Positions 1 to 11,523 are shown, numbered from the stretch's first letter. The stretch: DNA of 64,000 nucleotides from Shewanella basaltis (GCF_023283885.1 NZ_JAKILA010000001.1:62001-126000); one strand, 5' to 3'. Translations and numbers: made by a program. Notes: generated by a model not told the origin, from the sequence alone.

Positions 1-4
1 ATTT

Positions 5-1651
5 ATGCCAAGATTGATACTGGCAGCCAGTGTTTTCGTCACCTTGCTTTTTCATACTTTTGCCAATGCTAATGACGACGCGGTAGCTAAAAAAACTGAA
101 TCGCTAACCGTCAACAAACATGACGTCGACAAGGTCGCAAATATTGTCATTGTTAGCCACCCTATTTTTGATGAATCAGCACCAGATGCCATTTTTTTAC
201 ATCGCTGGGCTAACTACTTACACATCAACACCAAAGAGTCGACCATTCTTAATAGCTTGAGTTTTGAAGTGGGCGACGCCATCACTGAAAAAGATCTTCA
301 CGAAGCTCAACGTCTTTTGCGTTATGAACCTTATATTCGCGATGCCAAAATCAATATTGCCCGCAAAGACCCATTAGCTGAAGACAACATTGAAGATGTC
401 GTACTTGTTGAAACCTGGGACAACTGGTCATTATTACCCACGGTGAGTTTAAGTAAAAATGGTGGAGACACTAAATATTCATTTGGCATGAAAGAAGACA
501 ACTTACTGGGGCTGGGTGTAAAAACGCAACTCAAGTACCAATCTAGTGCCGACCGTACCGGTTATAAATTTGCGTTTGATGCACCAGTAAGATGGGTAAA
601 ACATGGTCATGTCGCCGTTGATTTTTACGACAACAGTGACGGCCAAGCCTCTGCGTTGGCGTTTCATAAACCCTTTTACGCCCTGGATACCAAAGACATG
701 TATGGTGTTGCTTGGTCAACCGACACTCGCATTGATACCATTAGGCAAAATGGTAAAGACATTTACGAATTTGAACATATTATCGACTATGCCAATATTG
801 GGATGGGTTGGCTAATAGATAAGCAAAATGATTATCTGCAACGCCTCAGCCTTGGTATCACACAAGAACAACATCTGTTTAATAATATTGATATTTACCC
901 AGACTCACCCTTGCCTTTTGAACGCGATTTTATCTATCCCTGGATAAGTTATGAGTATTTACAAGACCAATACACAGTGCTTAATAACATCCACTTAATC
1001 AATAATAACGAAGACTTTAACTTAGGTTGGCGCCATGTGGTCACCCTTGGATTAGAAACCAATGATGTTGCCGATAACGCGGCATTGGGTTACCACTTAA
1101 ATGTATTGACCACACGCGGCTGGCAACAAAAAAATCAATTGCTGCTCATGAGTTTAACTGGCAAAACTGACATACAAACAGGGCAACAAGACTTTTATAA
1201 TGTGAGCCTTTCTGCAGAATATTTCCATCAAATAAACCCTAAATGGACAGCCTACTCTAAGGCTAAAGTTGCCACATCGCACAATAACTACCTCGACCAA
1301 ACTTTTGCTTTAGGTGATGAAACAGGCGTAAGAGGCTACCCTAACGATTACCAACATGGTGATAATCAATGGTTACTCACCGGCGAAATTCGTTACTATC
1401 CTAATATCAATTTATATCAATTAGCTGAATTAGGCTGGGCACTGTTTGCAGACATTGGCCAAGCAAGTGGTGGCCCAGATGAATCAAATGAAGTTAGCGG
1501 TCCTATTGGCAGTATCGGCATTGGTGCAAGGTTGTACTCATCTAAATCAAGTTATGGCAACGTTGCTCACATCGACATAGCCATGCCAATGACATCGGGA
1601 AATGACATTAATGCCTGGGAGTTTCGGTTCCAGGTGAAAGATCATTTTTAA
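5..1651 (+). CDS. Omp85/BamA-superfamily outer-membrane barrel protein
   Basis: 548 residues with a Sec signal peptide (cleavage about residue 22, after FANA). An N-terminal soluble stretch (about 60-130, containing LLRYEPYIRDAKI) resembles a single POTRA-like repeat. A long beta-barrel region follows, with a late GVRGYP motif matching the conserved VRGF/Y barrel motif of Omp85 proteins, and the chain ends in Phe as expected for BAM-assembled barrels. It has far fewer POTRA repeats than BamA or TamA, so it is a short accessory family member, not BamA itself. The start lies 5 bases into the window, so promoter and upstream neighbours are unseen. The next gene is a TonB receptor 170 bp downstream. 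Role unknown; outer-membrane location is well supported. Confidence 0.75.
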   Translation: MPRLILAASVFVTLLFHTFANANDDAVAKKTESLTVNKHDVDKVANIVIVSHPIFDESAPDAIFLHRWANYLHINTKESTILNSLSFEVGDAITEKDLHEAQRLLRYEPYIRDAKINIARKDPLAEDNIEDVVLVETWDNWSLLPTVSLSKNGGDTKYSFGMKEDNLLGLGVKTQLKYQSSADRTGYKFAFDAPVRWVKHGHVAVDFYDNSDGQASALAFHKPFYALDTKDMYGVAWSTDTRIDTIRQNGKDIYEFEHIIDYANIGMGWLIDKQNDYLQRLSLGITQEQHLFNNIDIYPDSPLPFERDFIYPWISYEYLQDQYTVLNNIHLINNNEDFNLGWRHVVTLGLETNDVADNAALGYHLNVLTTRGWQQKNQLLLMSLTGKTDIQTGQQDFYNVSLSAEYFHQINPKWTAYSKAKVATSHNNYLDQTFALGDETGVRGYPNDYQHGDNQWLLTGEIRYYPNINLYQLAELGWALFADIGQASGGPDESNEVSGPIGSIGIGARLYSSKSSYGNVAHIDIAMPMTSGNDINAWEFRFQVKDHF

Positions 1652-1769
1652 TGTTATAAGCAACATAAAGATCAAGCCAACCACACACTTTGCTCTTTAT
1701 CACATCCGTTAAATTGCAATCTGTTTTGTAAAGATTTGATTGTATTTGTAAATAAGATGCAAATACAAA

Positions 1770-1784
1770 TGATAACCAATATCA
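1770..1784 (+). promoter_or_regulatory. Fur-box-like operator upstream of TonB receptor
   Basis: The 15-mer TGATAACCAATATCA matches the 7-1-7 Fur consensus TGATAATNATTATCA at all but two defined positions. It lies 37 bp before the start of the TonB receptor at 1821. Iron repression by Fur is inferred from this match and the product class. Confidence 0.55.
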
Positions 1785-1820
1785 TCTAGTCGGATTTTTT
1801 ACACTAATGGATTATAAGTG

Positions 1821-3956
1821 ATGTTTAAACTGACCCAGGTTTCAACCGCTACACGTTACGCGCTGTGTTTACTTGCTTTACCCACCTCTGTTGCCGCAAA
1901 CGAGATACAACCCGTCACATCGATGGAAAGAATGATAGTCACAGGTAGCCGTTTGGCCGAACGAATAGATGAGGTTCCCTCGTCAGTAACATTAATCGAT
2001 CAACAAGCTTTAGCACAAGACATGCTAATTAGCACTGAACTGCAGAATCTATTGGCTTTTCGGGTGCCAGGGCTTGCGCCTAGTACAGGGACCTCAAGTA
2101 ATTCTGGACAAAATTTACGTGGTCGAGCGGCATTAGTCCTCATCGACGGCGTGCCACAGTCTACACCGCTGCGCAACGGACAATTGGATATTAGCTCTAT
2201 CGATGCCGGTGTTATTGAACGAATTGAGGTGATTAAAGGCTCGACTTCTATCTACGGTAATGGCGCATCAGGCGGAATAATCAACTACATCACAAAACAC
2301 GCTAGCGAGGATAAAGCACGAGTCAACGTGGGCGTTTCGAGTAAATTTAGCGCCGTTAAGTTGCAAGACAGCGCAGGATACAGAGTTGATACGTCAATCG
2401 ATGGCACCCTTGACGATTTCAGTTATGTATTTAGTGCTATTACAGAAAAAACAGGTGTTGAACGTGACGCCGAAGGTGACATTATTGGCTTAGTTTATGG
2501 CTTATCTGAAACCGAATCGAACAACTTTTTTACCAAACTCGGTTACCAATTTGATGACGATAAGTCGATTAAGTTAACTTACAACTACTATGAAGCCCAA
2601 CAAGATGCAGATTTAATCGATGTCATTGGCAGCGTTAACTCTGGCGTAAAAACCTACGCAATCAAAAATACTACAGGCATTGCTAACCAAGGCGTACCTC
2701 AAGGCCCGCGTGGTAATCACAATGTGATGCTGAAATACGTAGACCAAGACATTTTTCCCCACACCCAGCTCACCTTAGATGGCTACGCACAAAAAATAGA
2801 AAATATGTTTTTTTATTCAACTGCACTCGCCAATTTAAGTGAAGGCTATGCGGGTGGACAGTCGTTAATTAAGTCAGAAAAACAGGGCATGCGAATTAAC
2901 TTTGTCACCCAAGTCGATTGGGACAATATTGAGTCGACTTTTATTTATGGACTTGATGCACTTGAAGACATTAGCTCGCAACCGCTAGAAGATGGCCGTA
3001 TTTGGGTGCCAGAAATGGACATGCAAAACCTAGCCTTTTACTTACAAACAAAATTTGTCATTGCCGACGATTGGATACTCAAAGCCGGTATTCGCCAAGA
3101 CAGTGTCGACTTGACCGTTGACGACTACCAGACCTTAAAACTATGTCGCACCGAGAGCACCTGCTCAGTGCCTTTTGATGTCACAGGTGGTGATTTAGCC
3201 TATGACTCAACGACCTACAATGTTGGGCTGCGTTATAACCTAAGCGATGCTTTTAGTCCGTTTATGAGTTTTTCCCAGGGTGCCGATATTTCAGATTTAG
3301 GCAGACTATTAAGAACGGCTACAGTGAATGACATTAATTTAATCCGCACTGAGGCATCGATTGTTGATAATTACGAGCTTGGGTTTTCTGGTTACATGGG
3401 GGAATTACGTTATGAGTTTGCTGCCTATCGTAGCGAATCCGAACTGGGTACCAGTAACAGTTTTGATGCGACCACAGGTGTATATTTGCCTGTGCGAGCC
3501 CCTCAAAAAATCTGGGGGTATGAAGCCCAGCTTGACTATGACCTAACCGAAGATATCAGCACAGGCTTAAGTTATAGCTGGATTGAAGGGAAAGACACCG
3601 AAGCCGATGTGTACCTTGACGGCAGCACGATATCGGCGCCCAAATTGACCAGCTATGTCAATTGGCAAGCCAACGACGCATTTAATGTAGGCATTCACTA
3701 TATTTATGTCGGCGATCGTAATCGCTTCGAAAAAATAAATGACCAATATGTGGGGGCGCAAGGCCCAATAGAGCATTACAATGTCGTTAACGTATCAAGT
3801 AATTATCAGCTTAACCAATGGCAATTTTCGCTTGGGATAGAAAATTTACTGAATGAAGATTACTTTTCTGCCCGATCGCAAGCCTATACATACGGTGGCT
3901 ACAACACAAAATCCTTAGGTACGACGATTAATCTTGGCGTAAAAGCCCGTTTTTAA
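1821..3956 (+). CDS. TonB-dependent receptor, probably for a ferric siderophore
   Basis: 711 residues. A signal peptide ends near residue 26 (SVAAN). A TonB-box-like stretch (ERMIVTG) follows, then a plug domain with LRGRAALVLIDGVPQ and RIEVIKGSTSIYGNGASGG, then a 22-strand-type barrel ending in Phe (VKARF). The plug pattern is typical of catecholate or hydroxamate siderophore receptors, but the ligand cannot be read from sequence. A GTG lies one codon upstream; the ATG at 1821 is preferred. A Fur-box-like site lies just upstream, and the gene converges on a second receptor. Expected in the outer membrane, powered by TonB-ExbBD encoded elsewhere. Confidence 0.85.
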   Translation: MFKLTQVSTATRYALCLLALPTSVAANEIQPVTSMERMIVTGSRLAERIDEVPSSVTLIDQQALAQDMLISTELQNLLAFRVPGLAPSTGTSSNSGQNLRGRAALVLIDGVPQSTPLRNGQLDISSIDAGVIERIEVIKGSTSIYGNGASGGIINYITKHASEDKARVNVGVSSKFSAVKLQDSAGYRVDTSIDGTLDDFSYVFSAITEKTGVERDAEGDIIGLVYGLSETESNNFFTKLGYQFDDDKSIKLTYNYYEAQQDADLIDVIGSVNSGVKTYAIKNTTGIANQGVPQGPRGNHNVMLKYVDQDIFPHTQLTLDGYAQKIENMFFYSTALANLSEGYAGGQSLIKSEKQGMRINFVTQVDWDNIESTFIYGLDALEDISSQPLEDGRIWVPEMDMQNLAFYLQTKFVIADDWILKAGIRQDSVDLTVDDYQTLKLCRTESTCSVPFDVTGGDLAYDSTTYNVGLRYNLSDAFSPFMSFSQGADISDLGRLLRTATVNDINLIRTEASIVDNYELGFSGYMGELRYEFAAYRSESELGTSNSFDATTGVYLPVRAPQKIWGYEAQLDYDLTEDISTGLSYSWIEGKDTEADVYLDGSTISAPKLTSYVNWQANDAFNVGIHYIYVGDRNRFEKINDQYVGAQGPIEHYNVVNVSSNYQLNQWQFSLGIENLLNEDYFSARSQAYTYGGYNTKSLGTTINLGVKARF

Positions 3957-4070
3957 CCGTCAGCGTTAACGTCGGATTGGGTATCATTTGATAATCAAGG
4001 CCAAAGGTGTGGTGTACTGCGGCCAAGTATGCACTGCACATTAACCACCTTACTGCGTGACAACTGCCAT

Positions 4071-4102
4071 AAAAAGGGAGTGAGATACACATCACTCCCA
4101 TT
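4071..4102. terminator. Bidirectional rho-independent terminator between convergent receptors
   Basis: An 8-bp perfect stem (GGGAGTGA at 4076-4083, TCACTCCC at 4091-4098) has an A-run on the left and a T-rich stretch on the right. It lies between the convergent stop codons at 3956 and 4120, so it can serve both genes. Confidence 0.65.
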
Positions 4103-4119
4103 TTACGTTTAGCCCAGCA

Positions 4120-6255
4120 TTAAAACTGATGCGATACTTGCAAGACAACTTCCCTCGGCGAACCAGGAAAATGACCATTTCGCTCAGAAAATCCACTGAT
4201 TGCATATTCTTTATCAAATAGGTTTTTTACATTTAGCTGGAACTGGGTTTGTTGCCATGTGGTGGTCCAGCTCATGTCAAACACAGTGAACGGCTTGACA
4301 ATTTGATCGTCGGCACTGACCTGCTCACTGACATAATCTGCACCAAAAGCAATGGCAGACTGTAAACTGTCGATATCGTAACGGGTCCATAAACCTGCCT
4401 GATGACGCGGCGCATTGACAAACTTACTGCCATCGGCATAAGTGTCACCCACATCCCCCTGCGTCACACGCGCATCGTTATAAGCGTAATTGGCCATAAT
4501 GGTCCAATCGGCAGTAATGTCACCCACTAGGGTAAACTCAACTCCTTTACTTTCAACTTCACCTAAATTGACTAACGCTGCGATGCCATCATCTATCCCA
4601 GTATCTTCTGGGTTAGTCATAGCAACATCTTTTTTAATGATTTGGTACGCCGCTAGGGTGGTCATTATACTGCCATCTAGCCACTGGTTTTTAACCCCAA
4701 CTTCCACTTGTTCACCGATCTCGGGATCTAAGCCGCCATCTGCATCGGCATCTTCCTGATCACCAATAGACGTTGGGTTAAAGCTTTCAGAGTAGTTCAC
4801 ATAAAATGAGGTGTCGGGTGAGTATTTATAAACAACACCTGCACGCGGCGACACGTGATCGTCACTAAACTCAAAGCCACTCTCTTTGTCAAAGTCGTTA
4901 AAATGATCGTAACGTAAACCCACAAGCAGCAACCAGTTGTCTGTTAGGCTAATTTGGTCTTGAGCATACAACCCGGTGCGTTCAGTTTTTTCACCGTCGC
5001 GATTCTGATCCGTTAATAGGTAATCAGCAGGATTACTCTGACCATAATTTAAATCAAATATATTCAGGTTTGCGACACCATCGGCTTCGTAACGTGCACG
5101 CCAATAATCGTATTCGCTGTCTACATGGTGGTAATCTACGCCAAACAACACCGTTTGCTCAATTGGGTTAGCTATGCGATACACAAAATCTGAGGTTAGA
5201 CTCACTTCTTGATTGGCGCGATATTGTTTTCGGTACTCACGTTTAATCGTTTCATCATCAACGTTGGCTTCACCGTCACCATTAACATCAACCCAACCTT
5301 GCGACTCGTGATAACCTTGAACTCGTTCGTTATCAACATAGCGCACTTTAGTCTCTACGCTAAAATTGTCAGTAAAAAAGTGCTCTAATTGCGCTTGCAA
5401 CACCAATGCTTCTAAATCTTGATAGTCAGACGCTTCATTGGCGTTATAACTGGGGTCGACCAAAAAGTTACCCTCATCGTCTACCGGCACGCCACGTAAA
5501 CGACTCCCACCCAAATCTTGCTTAATGTAATCAACCATAGTGGTCAGTGCGGTATTATCGTCAAGCTGAAATAGTAACCCACCCGCTAACTCAGTATTTT
5601 TAGCGTCGGCATTATTACGAAAGCTGTCTTTTTGCTCATAAAATGCGCCTATACGATAAGCGAGGTCGTCGGTTAATCCACCTTTTGAGTCAATTGAACC
5701 ACCGACTCGGTCATAATCACCCACCGTCATTGTCACTTCGGTCTCTTTTTCGAAACTTGGCTTTTTGGTGACATAATTAATCATGCCGCCTGGCTCTCCG
5801 CCACCATATAACGCAGCCGCAGGGCCTTTTAGTACTTCAACTCGTTCAACGTTAAATAATTGTGGAATACCAAAGTCAGAAAAAGGATCGCCGCGCAACC
5901 CATCGTAAAACACATTGCTGTCATCACGAAAACCACGAAAGGCTACACCTGAATAACTGTATGTGCTCACCCCAGCAATAGAACGGTATAAATCGGTAAT
6001 TTCTCGTGCCGCTTGGTCATCAATTAATTGCTCATTTAGTACTTGTACCGATTGCGGTAAATCCATCATGTCGGTTTCAACTTTTGCACCAACGGAACTT
6101 GAAGCCTCACGATAAAAGGTTTGCGCGCGCCCCTTTACCGTCATTTTCTCGATTGATTCTGCCGCCTCCGTAGTGGTAACAGGCTCATTAGCACTAACAC
6201 TCATTACAGGTAACAATAGGCTGAACAACCCAAGATTAACCATTTTCAATTGCAT
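4120..6255 (-). CDS. TonB-dependent siderophore receptor (FhuA/FpvA-like)
   Basis: 711 residues from the ATG at 6255. That start is preferred because it opens a clean signal peptide (MQLKMVNLGLFSLLLP...SVSA) and has a GAGAG ribosome site; the longer frame from a TTG at 6315 would overlap the Fur-like operator. The plug shows DLPQSVQVLNEQLI, AFRGF, YDGLR and RVEVLKGPAAALYGGGEPGG, the signature of the siderophore-receptor subfamily with a DxPQSV segment. The barrel ends QVSHQF with terminal Phe. Acidic DADADGG/DVNGDGE-like loops may be extracellular. Ligand unknown. Confidence 0.87.
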   Translation of the reverse strand: MQLKMVNLGLFSLLLPVMSVSANEPVTTTEAAESIEKMTVKGRAQTFYREASSSVGAKVETDMMDLPQSVQVLNEQLIDDQAAREITDLYRSIAGVSTYSYSGVAFRGFRDDSNVFYDGLRGDPFSDFGIPQLFNVERVEVLKGPAAALYGGGEPGGMINYVTKKPSFEKETEVTMTVGDYDRVGGSIDSKGGLTDDLAYRIGAFYEQKDSFRNNADAKNTELAGGLLFQLDDNTALTTMVDYIKQDLGGSRLRGVPVDDEGNFLVDPSYNANEASDYQDLEALVLQAQLEHFFTDNFSVETKVRYVDNERVQGYHESQGWVDVNGDGEANVDDETIKREYRKQYRANQEVSLTSDFVYRIANPIEQTVLFGVDYHHVDSEYDYWRARYEADGVANLNIFDLNYGQSNPADYLLTDQNRDGEKTERTGLYAQDQISLTDNWLLLVGLRYDHFNDFDKESGFEFSDDHVSPRAGVVYKYSPDTSFYVNYSESFNPTSIGDQEDADADGGLDPEIGEQVEVGVKNQWLDGSIMTTLAAYQIIKKDVAMTNPEDTGIDDGIAALVNLGEVESKGVEFTLVGDITADWTIMANYAYNDARVTQGDVGDTYADGSKFVNAPRHQAGLWTRYDIDSLQSAIAFGADYVSEQVSADDQIVKPFTVFDMSWTTTWQQTQFQLNVKNLFDKEYAISGFSERNGHFPGSPREVVLQVSHQF

Positions 6256-6307
6256 AACACTCTCAACGACAACATTAAAATTTGGCGGCAATATACCAAT
6301 AAACGCT

Positions 6308-6326
6308 AATAACAACCATTCTCATT
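6308..6326 (-). promoter_or_regulatory. Fur-box-like operator of the second TonB receptor
   Basis: On the minus strand AATGAGAATGGTTGTTATT matches the Fur palindrome AATGATAATNATTATCATT at 14 of 18 defined positions. It lies about 55 bp before the ATG at 6255. Iron regulation is inferred. Confidence 0.5.
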
Positions 6327-6401
6327 TACTTGTTTTACATTGATTTAATTTGTTATTTAAATGTTGGCATTTACGATGGTTTTACAAATATAAATAAAAA
6401 C

Positions 6402-6460
6402 AAAAAGCCCCGCATTGCTGCGAGATCTTCCATATAAAGAGGTTGAGTTGGCCGATAAGC
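6402..6460 (-). repeat. Degenerate second copy of the rnpB 3' end plus terminator
   Basis: This 59-bp stretch repeats 6537-6595 at a spacing of 135 bp with six differences. It covers the rnpB terminator hairpin and the last part of the RNA, including GGCCGATAAGC. In this distal copy the terminator stem is damaged (GCCCCGCA against TGCGAGAT). The arrangement resembles the repeated rnpB-end/terminator units known downstream of E. coli rnpB. Confidence 0.8.
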
Positions 6461-6533
6461 AGCCATGCCTTGGTAAAGCGCGAAGTGGAGCCTTATTAGC
6501 TGATAACATTTTTCAAGCTTTAGCTTTAACCTA

Positions 6534-6566
6534 TAAAAAAGGCCTCGCATTGCTGCGAGGCCTTTC
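6534..6566 (-). terminator. Rho-independent terminator of rnpB
   Basis: A 10-bp perfect stem (AGGCCTCGCA 6540-6549, TGCGAGGCCT 6554-6563) with a TTGC loop is followed on the minus strand by a run of six T. It lies directly beyond the RNase P RNA 3' end. Confidence 0.85.
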
Positions 6567-6576
6567 ATATAAAGAG

Positions 6577-6942
<366 letters not shown>

Positions 6943-6948
6943 GCGCGG

Positions 6949-6977
6949 ATTATAGCCTAAGCAAGCCAACAAACCAA
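6949..6977 (-). promoter_or_regulatory. Sigma-70 promoter of rnpB
   Basis: On the minus strand a perfect TATAAT (6949-6954) sits 17 bp from a TTGGTT -35 element (6972-6977). It is about 7 bp before the predicted 5' end of the RNA at 6942. Confidence 0.7.
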
Positions 6978-6995
6978 TGCTAAAACCTTCCGAGT

Positions 6996-7838
6996 TTATA
7001 AATCGAGCTCTAAACCGTATTTGTATAGCGCATTTTTCTTTAATCCGTGAATTTGCGCGGCAATAGCAGCGGCTTTTTTCAGCGGTAACTCTTCACTTAA
7101 CAACTTTAACGTGGCAACGGCAACAGCAGGAATGGCTTCTTCGTCAGATAACGCAAAACCATGGCACATTAACACGATTTCACCTTTCTGCTGATTGTCG
7201 TCAGCTTCTACCATGGCCACGACTTCTGCTGCGGTTCCGGTCAAAAATGTTTCAAAGGTTTTAGTCACTTCGCGTGCCATAACCACTTGTCTATCATCTC
7301 CAAGTACTTGTGCGATCGCGCGTAAACTATATACAATTCGATGTGGTGACTCGTAAAAAATTAAGGTTCGGGGATCTTCTTTAAGCATTTCCAGCTTGTC
7401 GATACGGGCTTTTTCTTTTGACGGTAAAAAGCCCTCAAAACTGAATCTGTCTGATGGTAACCCCGAGGCGCTCAGTGCTGTAATTGCTGCACATGCTCCG
7501 GGCAATGGCACCACGCGATAACCCGCTTGGCGAACATGGTTAACGAGATGATACCCTGGGTCTGAAATTAAAGGGGTACCGGCATCAGAGATCAGTGCAA
7601 TCGATTTACCTGAGGCTAATTGCTCAACAATCCACTGAGCACGATCACGTTCATTATGATCATGCAACGCGGTTTTACGGGTTTCAATACCAAAATGACT
7701 CAGTAGCTTGCCACTGTGCCTGGTGTCTTCACAAGCAATTAAGTCAACCTGTTGCAGCACCTCTAATGCACGAGCGCTAATGTCGCCTAAATTACCAATA
7801 GGGGTGGGAACAATATACAGCGAGACCATTTGGTCCAT
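6996..7838 (-). CDS. rsmI: 16S rRNA (cytidine-1402-2'-O)-methyltransferase
   Basis: 280 residues, SAM-dependent tetrapyrrole-methylase fold. RsmI 2'-O-methylates C1402 of 16S rRNA in the decoding centre. Family motifs seen: [14 protein letters not shown] near the N-terminus, [24 protein letters not shown], the PLPGACA loop, and [22 protein letters not shown] ribosome site supports the ATG at 7838. It is divergent from lpoA, the conserved arrangement in many gammaproteobacteria. Length and motifs are normal. Confidence 0.97.
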   Translation of the reverse strand: MDQMVSLYIVPTPIGNLGDISARALEVLQQVDLIACEDTRHSGKLLSHFGIETRKTALHDHNERDRAQWIVEQLASGKSIALISDAGTPLISDPGYHLVNHVRQAGYRVVPLPGACAAITALSASGLPSDRFSFEGFLPSKEKARIDKLEMLKEDPRTLIFYESPHRIVYSLRAIAQVLGDDRQVVMAREVTKTFETFLTGTAAEVVAMVEADDNQQKGEIVLMCHGFALSDEEAIPAVAVATLKLLSEELPLKKAAAIAAQIHGLKKNALYKYGLELDL

Positions 7839-7927
7839 AATTACCTCAATAATGAATCTACCTGATACTTTCGCCCAGCGTCAGAGCAGGTTAAACTAAT
7901 GACAGTATCTTACCAGAGTGAAGCCAA

Positions 7928-9760
7928 GTGTTAAAAAGACTGAATACAACAAAATTAGTGTGCGCGATGATTTTCTCTGTCTTATTGGTAGGTTGTGCTA
8001 CCGAGCAACAGCGAAAGCAAAGAGAATACATTGAAATAAGCACATCATTGGTTGCCGCCGAACATCCGGCTAAAATCTACTTAACCGAAGCCAAAAATAG
8101 CAGTCTACCAGAAAAGCGCGACCGTTATTTATTACTGGCGGCTCATGCTTACATTAATAATGGTAACGTTAATTCGGCGACAAACATTTTAACGTCGATG
8201 CAAAAGTCGATGGTTAATGTGCCAACAGTTCAAGCTGAGCATATCTACTTGCGCGCTCGTATTGCTGAAAAAACAACAAGTAACGAAGCCGCATTAGAAA
8301 TATTACAATACCCACCACATTGGCAGCTTCCACGCTGGCAAATGGCTAGTTATCACCAGTTTAAAGCAAAGTTGTATAAAAATACTCAACAATCAATTGA
8401 TCAGGTTAAGCAGCTCAGTCTTTTAAGCAATTATTTGCCAAAGTCAGAGACTACCACGGTCAACAATGCCATTTGGGCAATATTACAACCACTTCAAGAA
8501 GAAACCGTGCAGTCATTTATGCGCGATCCTTCTAATCCTATTTTTGCTGGTTGGTTACAGTTATCCTACATTGCCAAACACTATGCGGTTGAGCCAACGC
8601 AACTTGTTCGTTACCTTGGAGAATGGCAACGCAATAATCCTTACCACCCGGCTGCCATTAAGCTGCCTGCGGATTTAGAAAAAGCCTTAAGTGCAAAGCC
8701 ATTTAGACCACAGAACATTGCGGTATTGCTACCGTTAACCGGCCCGAGAGCCGTTGTAGCAGAGCCTATTCGCCAAGGTATAATCGCCAGCTACTTATCT
8801 GAATATGACAGTAATGTTGCGGTTAATTTTTACGATACTCAACTCGGTATCATTGCTGCTTACAATGAAGCTGTCACCCAAGGTGCTGAGTTCATTATTG
8901 GGCCTTTACTGCCAAACGAAGTAGAAGAGCTACAAAAACTAAACGATAAGCAAAAGAGCACGATTCCACAGCTATACCTTAATCAAACGGAACATTTTAA
9001 TCCGCAGCCGAATCAATTTTACTTTTCGCTATCTCCTGCACAAGAAGCCAGTGACGCGGCGCATAAATTATTTAGCGATGGGGTAAAACTACCGCTTTTA
9101 CTTGCCAGCAATGACCCTATTGGTAAACGCATGGCAGAAAGCTTTAAACAAACTTGGCTTAGTTTAACCAGCGACAATGCCGAAGTGCATTATTATGATG
9201 CTGGCGATCAAATGAAGGTCACAGTGCAAGCTGCACTCGGTGTCAACGACAGTCAGGCTCGTATTAGTCGGATGCGTGATTTACTCGGTAGTCGACTCGA
9301 GTCGGATTTTCGTTCTCGTCAGGATATCGATGCGATTTACCTTATTTCAGGCTCGCAAGACTTGGCATTATTAAAACCGTTTTTAGATGTTAATTTTAGT
9401 GTTTTTTCAACACCAGTGGCTCTATACACAAGCAGTCGCAGCCGAGTTGAGAACGAATCCAGCCAAGCGGCACAAGATTTAAATAACCTAATGATAAGTG
9501 ATATTCCCTGGTTGATGCGTCCAAGCAATGAAACGCAAATGGTGTCCCAGTTATGGAGCTCTTGGAATAACAGCCAAAAACGCTTATATGTGATGGGATT
9601 TGACTCACTTGAATTAGTCAATCGTTTAGCGCAAATGCGGGCGTTCCCAGGGTACCAATTTATGGGCCGTAGCGGTGCGTTATCGGTGAAGCCTAATGGC
9701 GTTATTGAGCGTCAGTTATCATGGGGTAAATACACCCAAGGACAGCTCAAACCGTTATGA
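7928..9760 (+). CDS. lpoA: Penicillin-binding protein activator LpoA (outer-membrane lipoprotein)
   Basis: 610 residues starting at GTG. A lipoprotein signal peptide ends in LLVGC with the lipidated Cys at about residue 23. The N-terminal half is helical and TPR-like (about 30-245). The C-terminal half (about 255-600) is a periplasmic-binding-protein fold beginning [23 protein letters not shown]. LpoA reaches through the periplasm to stimulate the transpeptidase PBP1A; the mrcA gene for PBP1A is in this same window at 24864. It overlaps yraN by 4 bp. Confidence 0.94.
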   Translation: MLKRLNTTKLVCAMIFSVLLVGCATEQQRKQREYIEISTSLVAAEHPAKIYLTEAKNSSLPEKRDRYLLLAAHAYINNGNVNSATNILTSMQKSMVNVPTVQAEHIYLRARIAEKTTSNEAALEILQYPPHWQLPRWQMASYHQFKAKLYKNTQQSIDQVKQLSLLSNYLPKSETTTVNNAIWAILQPLQEETVQSFMRDPSNPIFAGWLQLSYIAKHYAVEPTQLVRYLGEWQRNNPYHPAAIKLPADLEKALSAKPFRPQNIAVLLPLTGPRAVVAEPIRQGIIASYLSEYDSNVAVNFYDTQLGIIAAYNEAVTQGAEFIIGPLLPNEVEELQKLNDKQKSTIPQLYLNQTEHFNPQPNQFYFSLSPAQEASDAAHKLFSDGVKLPLLLASNDPIGKRMAESFKQTWLSLTSDNAEVHYYDAGDQMKVTVQAALGVNDSQARISRMRDLLGSRLESDFRSRQDIDAIYLISGSQDLALLKPFLDVNFSVFSTPVALYTSSRSRVENESSQAAQDLNNLMISDIPWLMRPSNETQMVSQLWSSWNNSQKRLYVMGFDSLELVNRLAQMRAFPGYQFMGRSGALSVKPNGVIERQLSWGKYTQGQLKPL

Positions 9761-10083
9761 ATAAAGGGCAGTTAGCAGAACAACGTGCCAGAACTTATCT
9801 TGAACAACAAGGTCTGACATTTGTAGATGCTAACGTGCGCTACCCCTTTGGTGAAATCGACTTAGTGATGCGCCAACAGGATGTATGGGTGTTTGTTGAA
9901 GTAAAATTTAGGGCGTCAAACCACTTTGGTGGCGCCATCAACGCCTTAACGGGCAAACAAATTTCTCGTATTCGTTTGGCGGCAGATCATTACCTACAAC
10001 GGCAAAAACTGAATCCGCCTTGTCGCTTTGATGTCATCGCGATGAATATTAATGAAATAAACTGGCTACAAGGCTGTTTTTAA
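9757..10083 (+). CDS. yraN: YraN/UPF0102 family nuclease-fold protein
   Basis: 108 residues. The core [11 protein letters not shown]...VFVEVKFR carries the E-x-D...E-V-K pattern of restriction-endonuclease-like folds seen in UPF0102 proteins. The biochemical role is not established. The ATG overlaps the lpoA stop (ATGA), so translation is probably coupled. Length is slightly short for the family but complete at both ends. Confidence 0.92.
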   Translation: MNKGQLAEQRARTYLEQQGLTFVDANVRYPFGEIDLVMRQQDVWVFVEVKFRASNHFGGAINALTGKQISRIRLAADHYLQRQKLNPPCRFDVIAMNINEINWLQGCF

Positions 10084-10148
10084 GCCACAACTGATTACCA
10101 TCACTTGGTTTTGTGGCATCATATATCCAAATTACCAACGTAGTTTGA

Positions 10149-10801
<653 letters not shown>

Positions 10802-10802
<1 letters not shown>

Positions 10803-11377
10803 TGAATAGATTATTCGTTATCTCAGTATTAACAATACTGCTTCAAGGCTGTGCTGGTGCCGTGATGGTGGGCGCTGTCGGTGGTGCCAAAATGGCTAAT
10901 GATGAGCGCAGTATGAGCACTCAAATTAGCGATACCAATGCCGATTTTACTATCGCTAGTGCCTTGTCTAAGTACGATGACCTGAATAATCAAACCAATA
11001 TTGCAGCAGTAGTGATGAACAACAATGTATTGATGATTGGCCAAGCGCCAAACTCAATGCTGCGAGATAAAGCCATTAAGGTTGTACAAGACTTAGAAAT
11101 TGGCGGCAAGATACATAATCAAATCAGAATTGGCACGCCAACCTCGTTTACCACACGAAGTAACGACACCTGGGTCACAACCAAAGTCAAAGGGCGTATG
11201 CTAAATGAAAAGTCGCTTGATATTACACGTATTAAAGTGATTACCGAAAATGGTGAAGTGTTTTTATTAGGGCTTATTGATCGCAAGCAAGCTGATTTAG
11301 CGGTAGAGATTGCCCGCAACACGGCAGGTGTGCGTAAAGTGGTAAAAGTGTTTGAATACACTGAACCAGCTAAATAA
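10802..11377 (+). CDS. dolP: DolP, dual BON-domain outer-membrane lipoprotein
   Basis: 191 residues. The lipobox LLQGC gives a lipidated Cys17. Two BON domains follow: about 45-115 (VLMIGQAP...IHNQIRIG) and about 118-185 (WVTTKVKGRML...GEVFLLGLIDRKQADLAVEIA). DolP (formerly YraP) supports outer-membrane integrity and BAM function and localises to division sites in E. coli. Last gene of the lpoA-yraN-diaA-dolP group. Its TAA stop is also the first three bases of a TAATACCAATCC repeat end. Confidence 0.93.
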
Positions 11378-11485
11378 TACCAATCCGCATTAGAATTTGC
11401 GTTTTTAGCGAAAGTTATCAGTGAGGTAGTCGAGGCAGCCTAAAATAGATCACCTTCTAATAACCTCAGGTTTTCAATGAGTGCC

Positions 11486-11523
11486 AAAAAATACGCCAGC
11501 AATCTTGCTGGCGTATTTTTTAT
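11486..11523. terminator. Bidirectional terminator after dolP
   Basis: A long perfect stem AAAAAATACGCCAGCA / TGCTGGCGTATTTTTT around an ATCT loop has A- and T-runs on either side. It can end dolP transcripts and those reading in from the other side. Confidence 0.8.

Noticed and set aside
6256..6315. TTG-start extension of the second TonB receptor
   Set aside because: Would precede the clean signal peptide and overlap the Fur-like operator.
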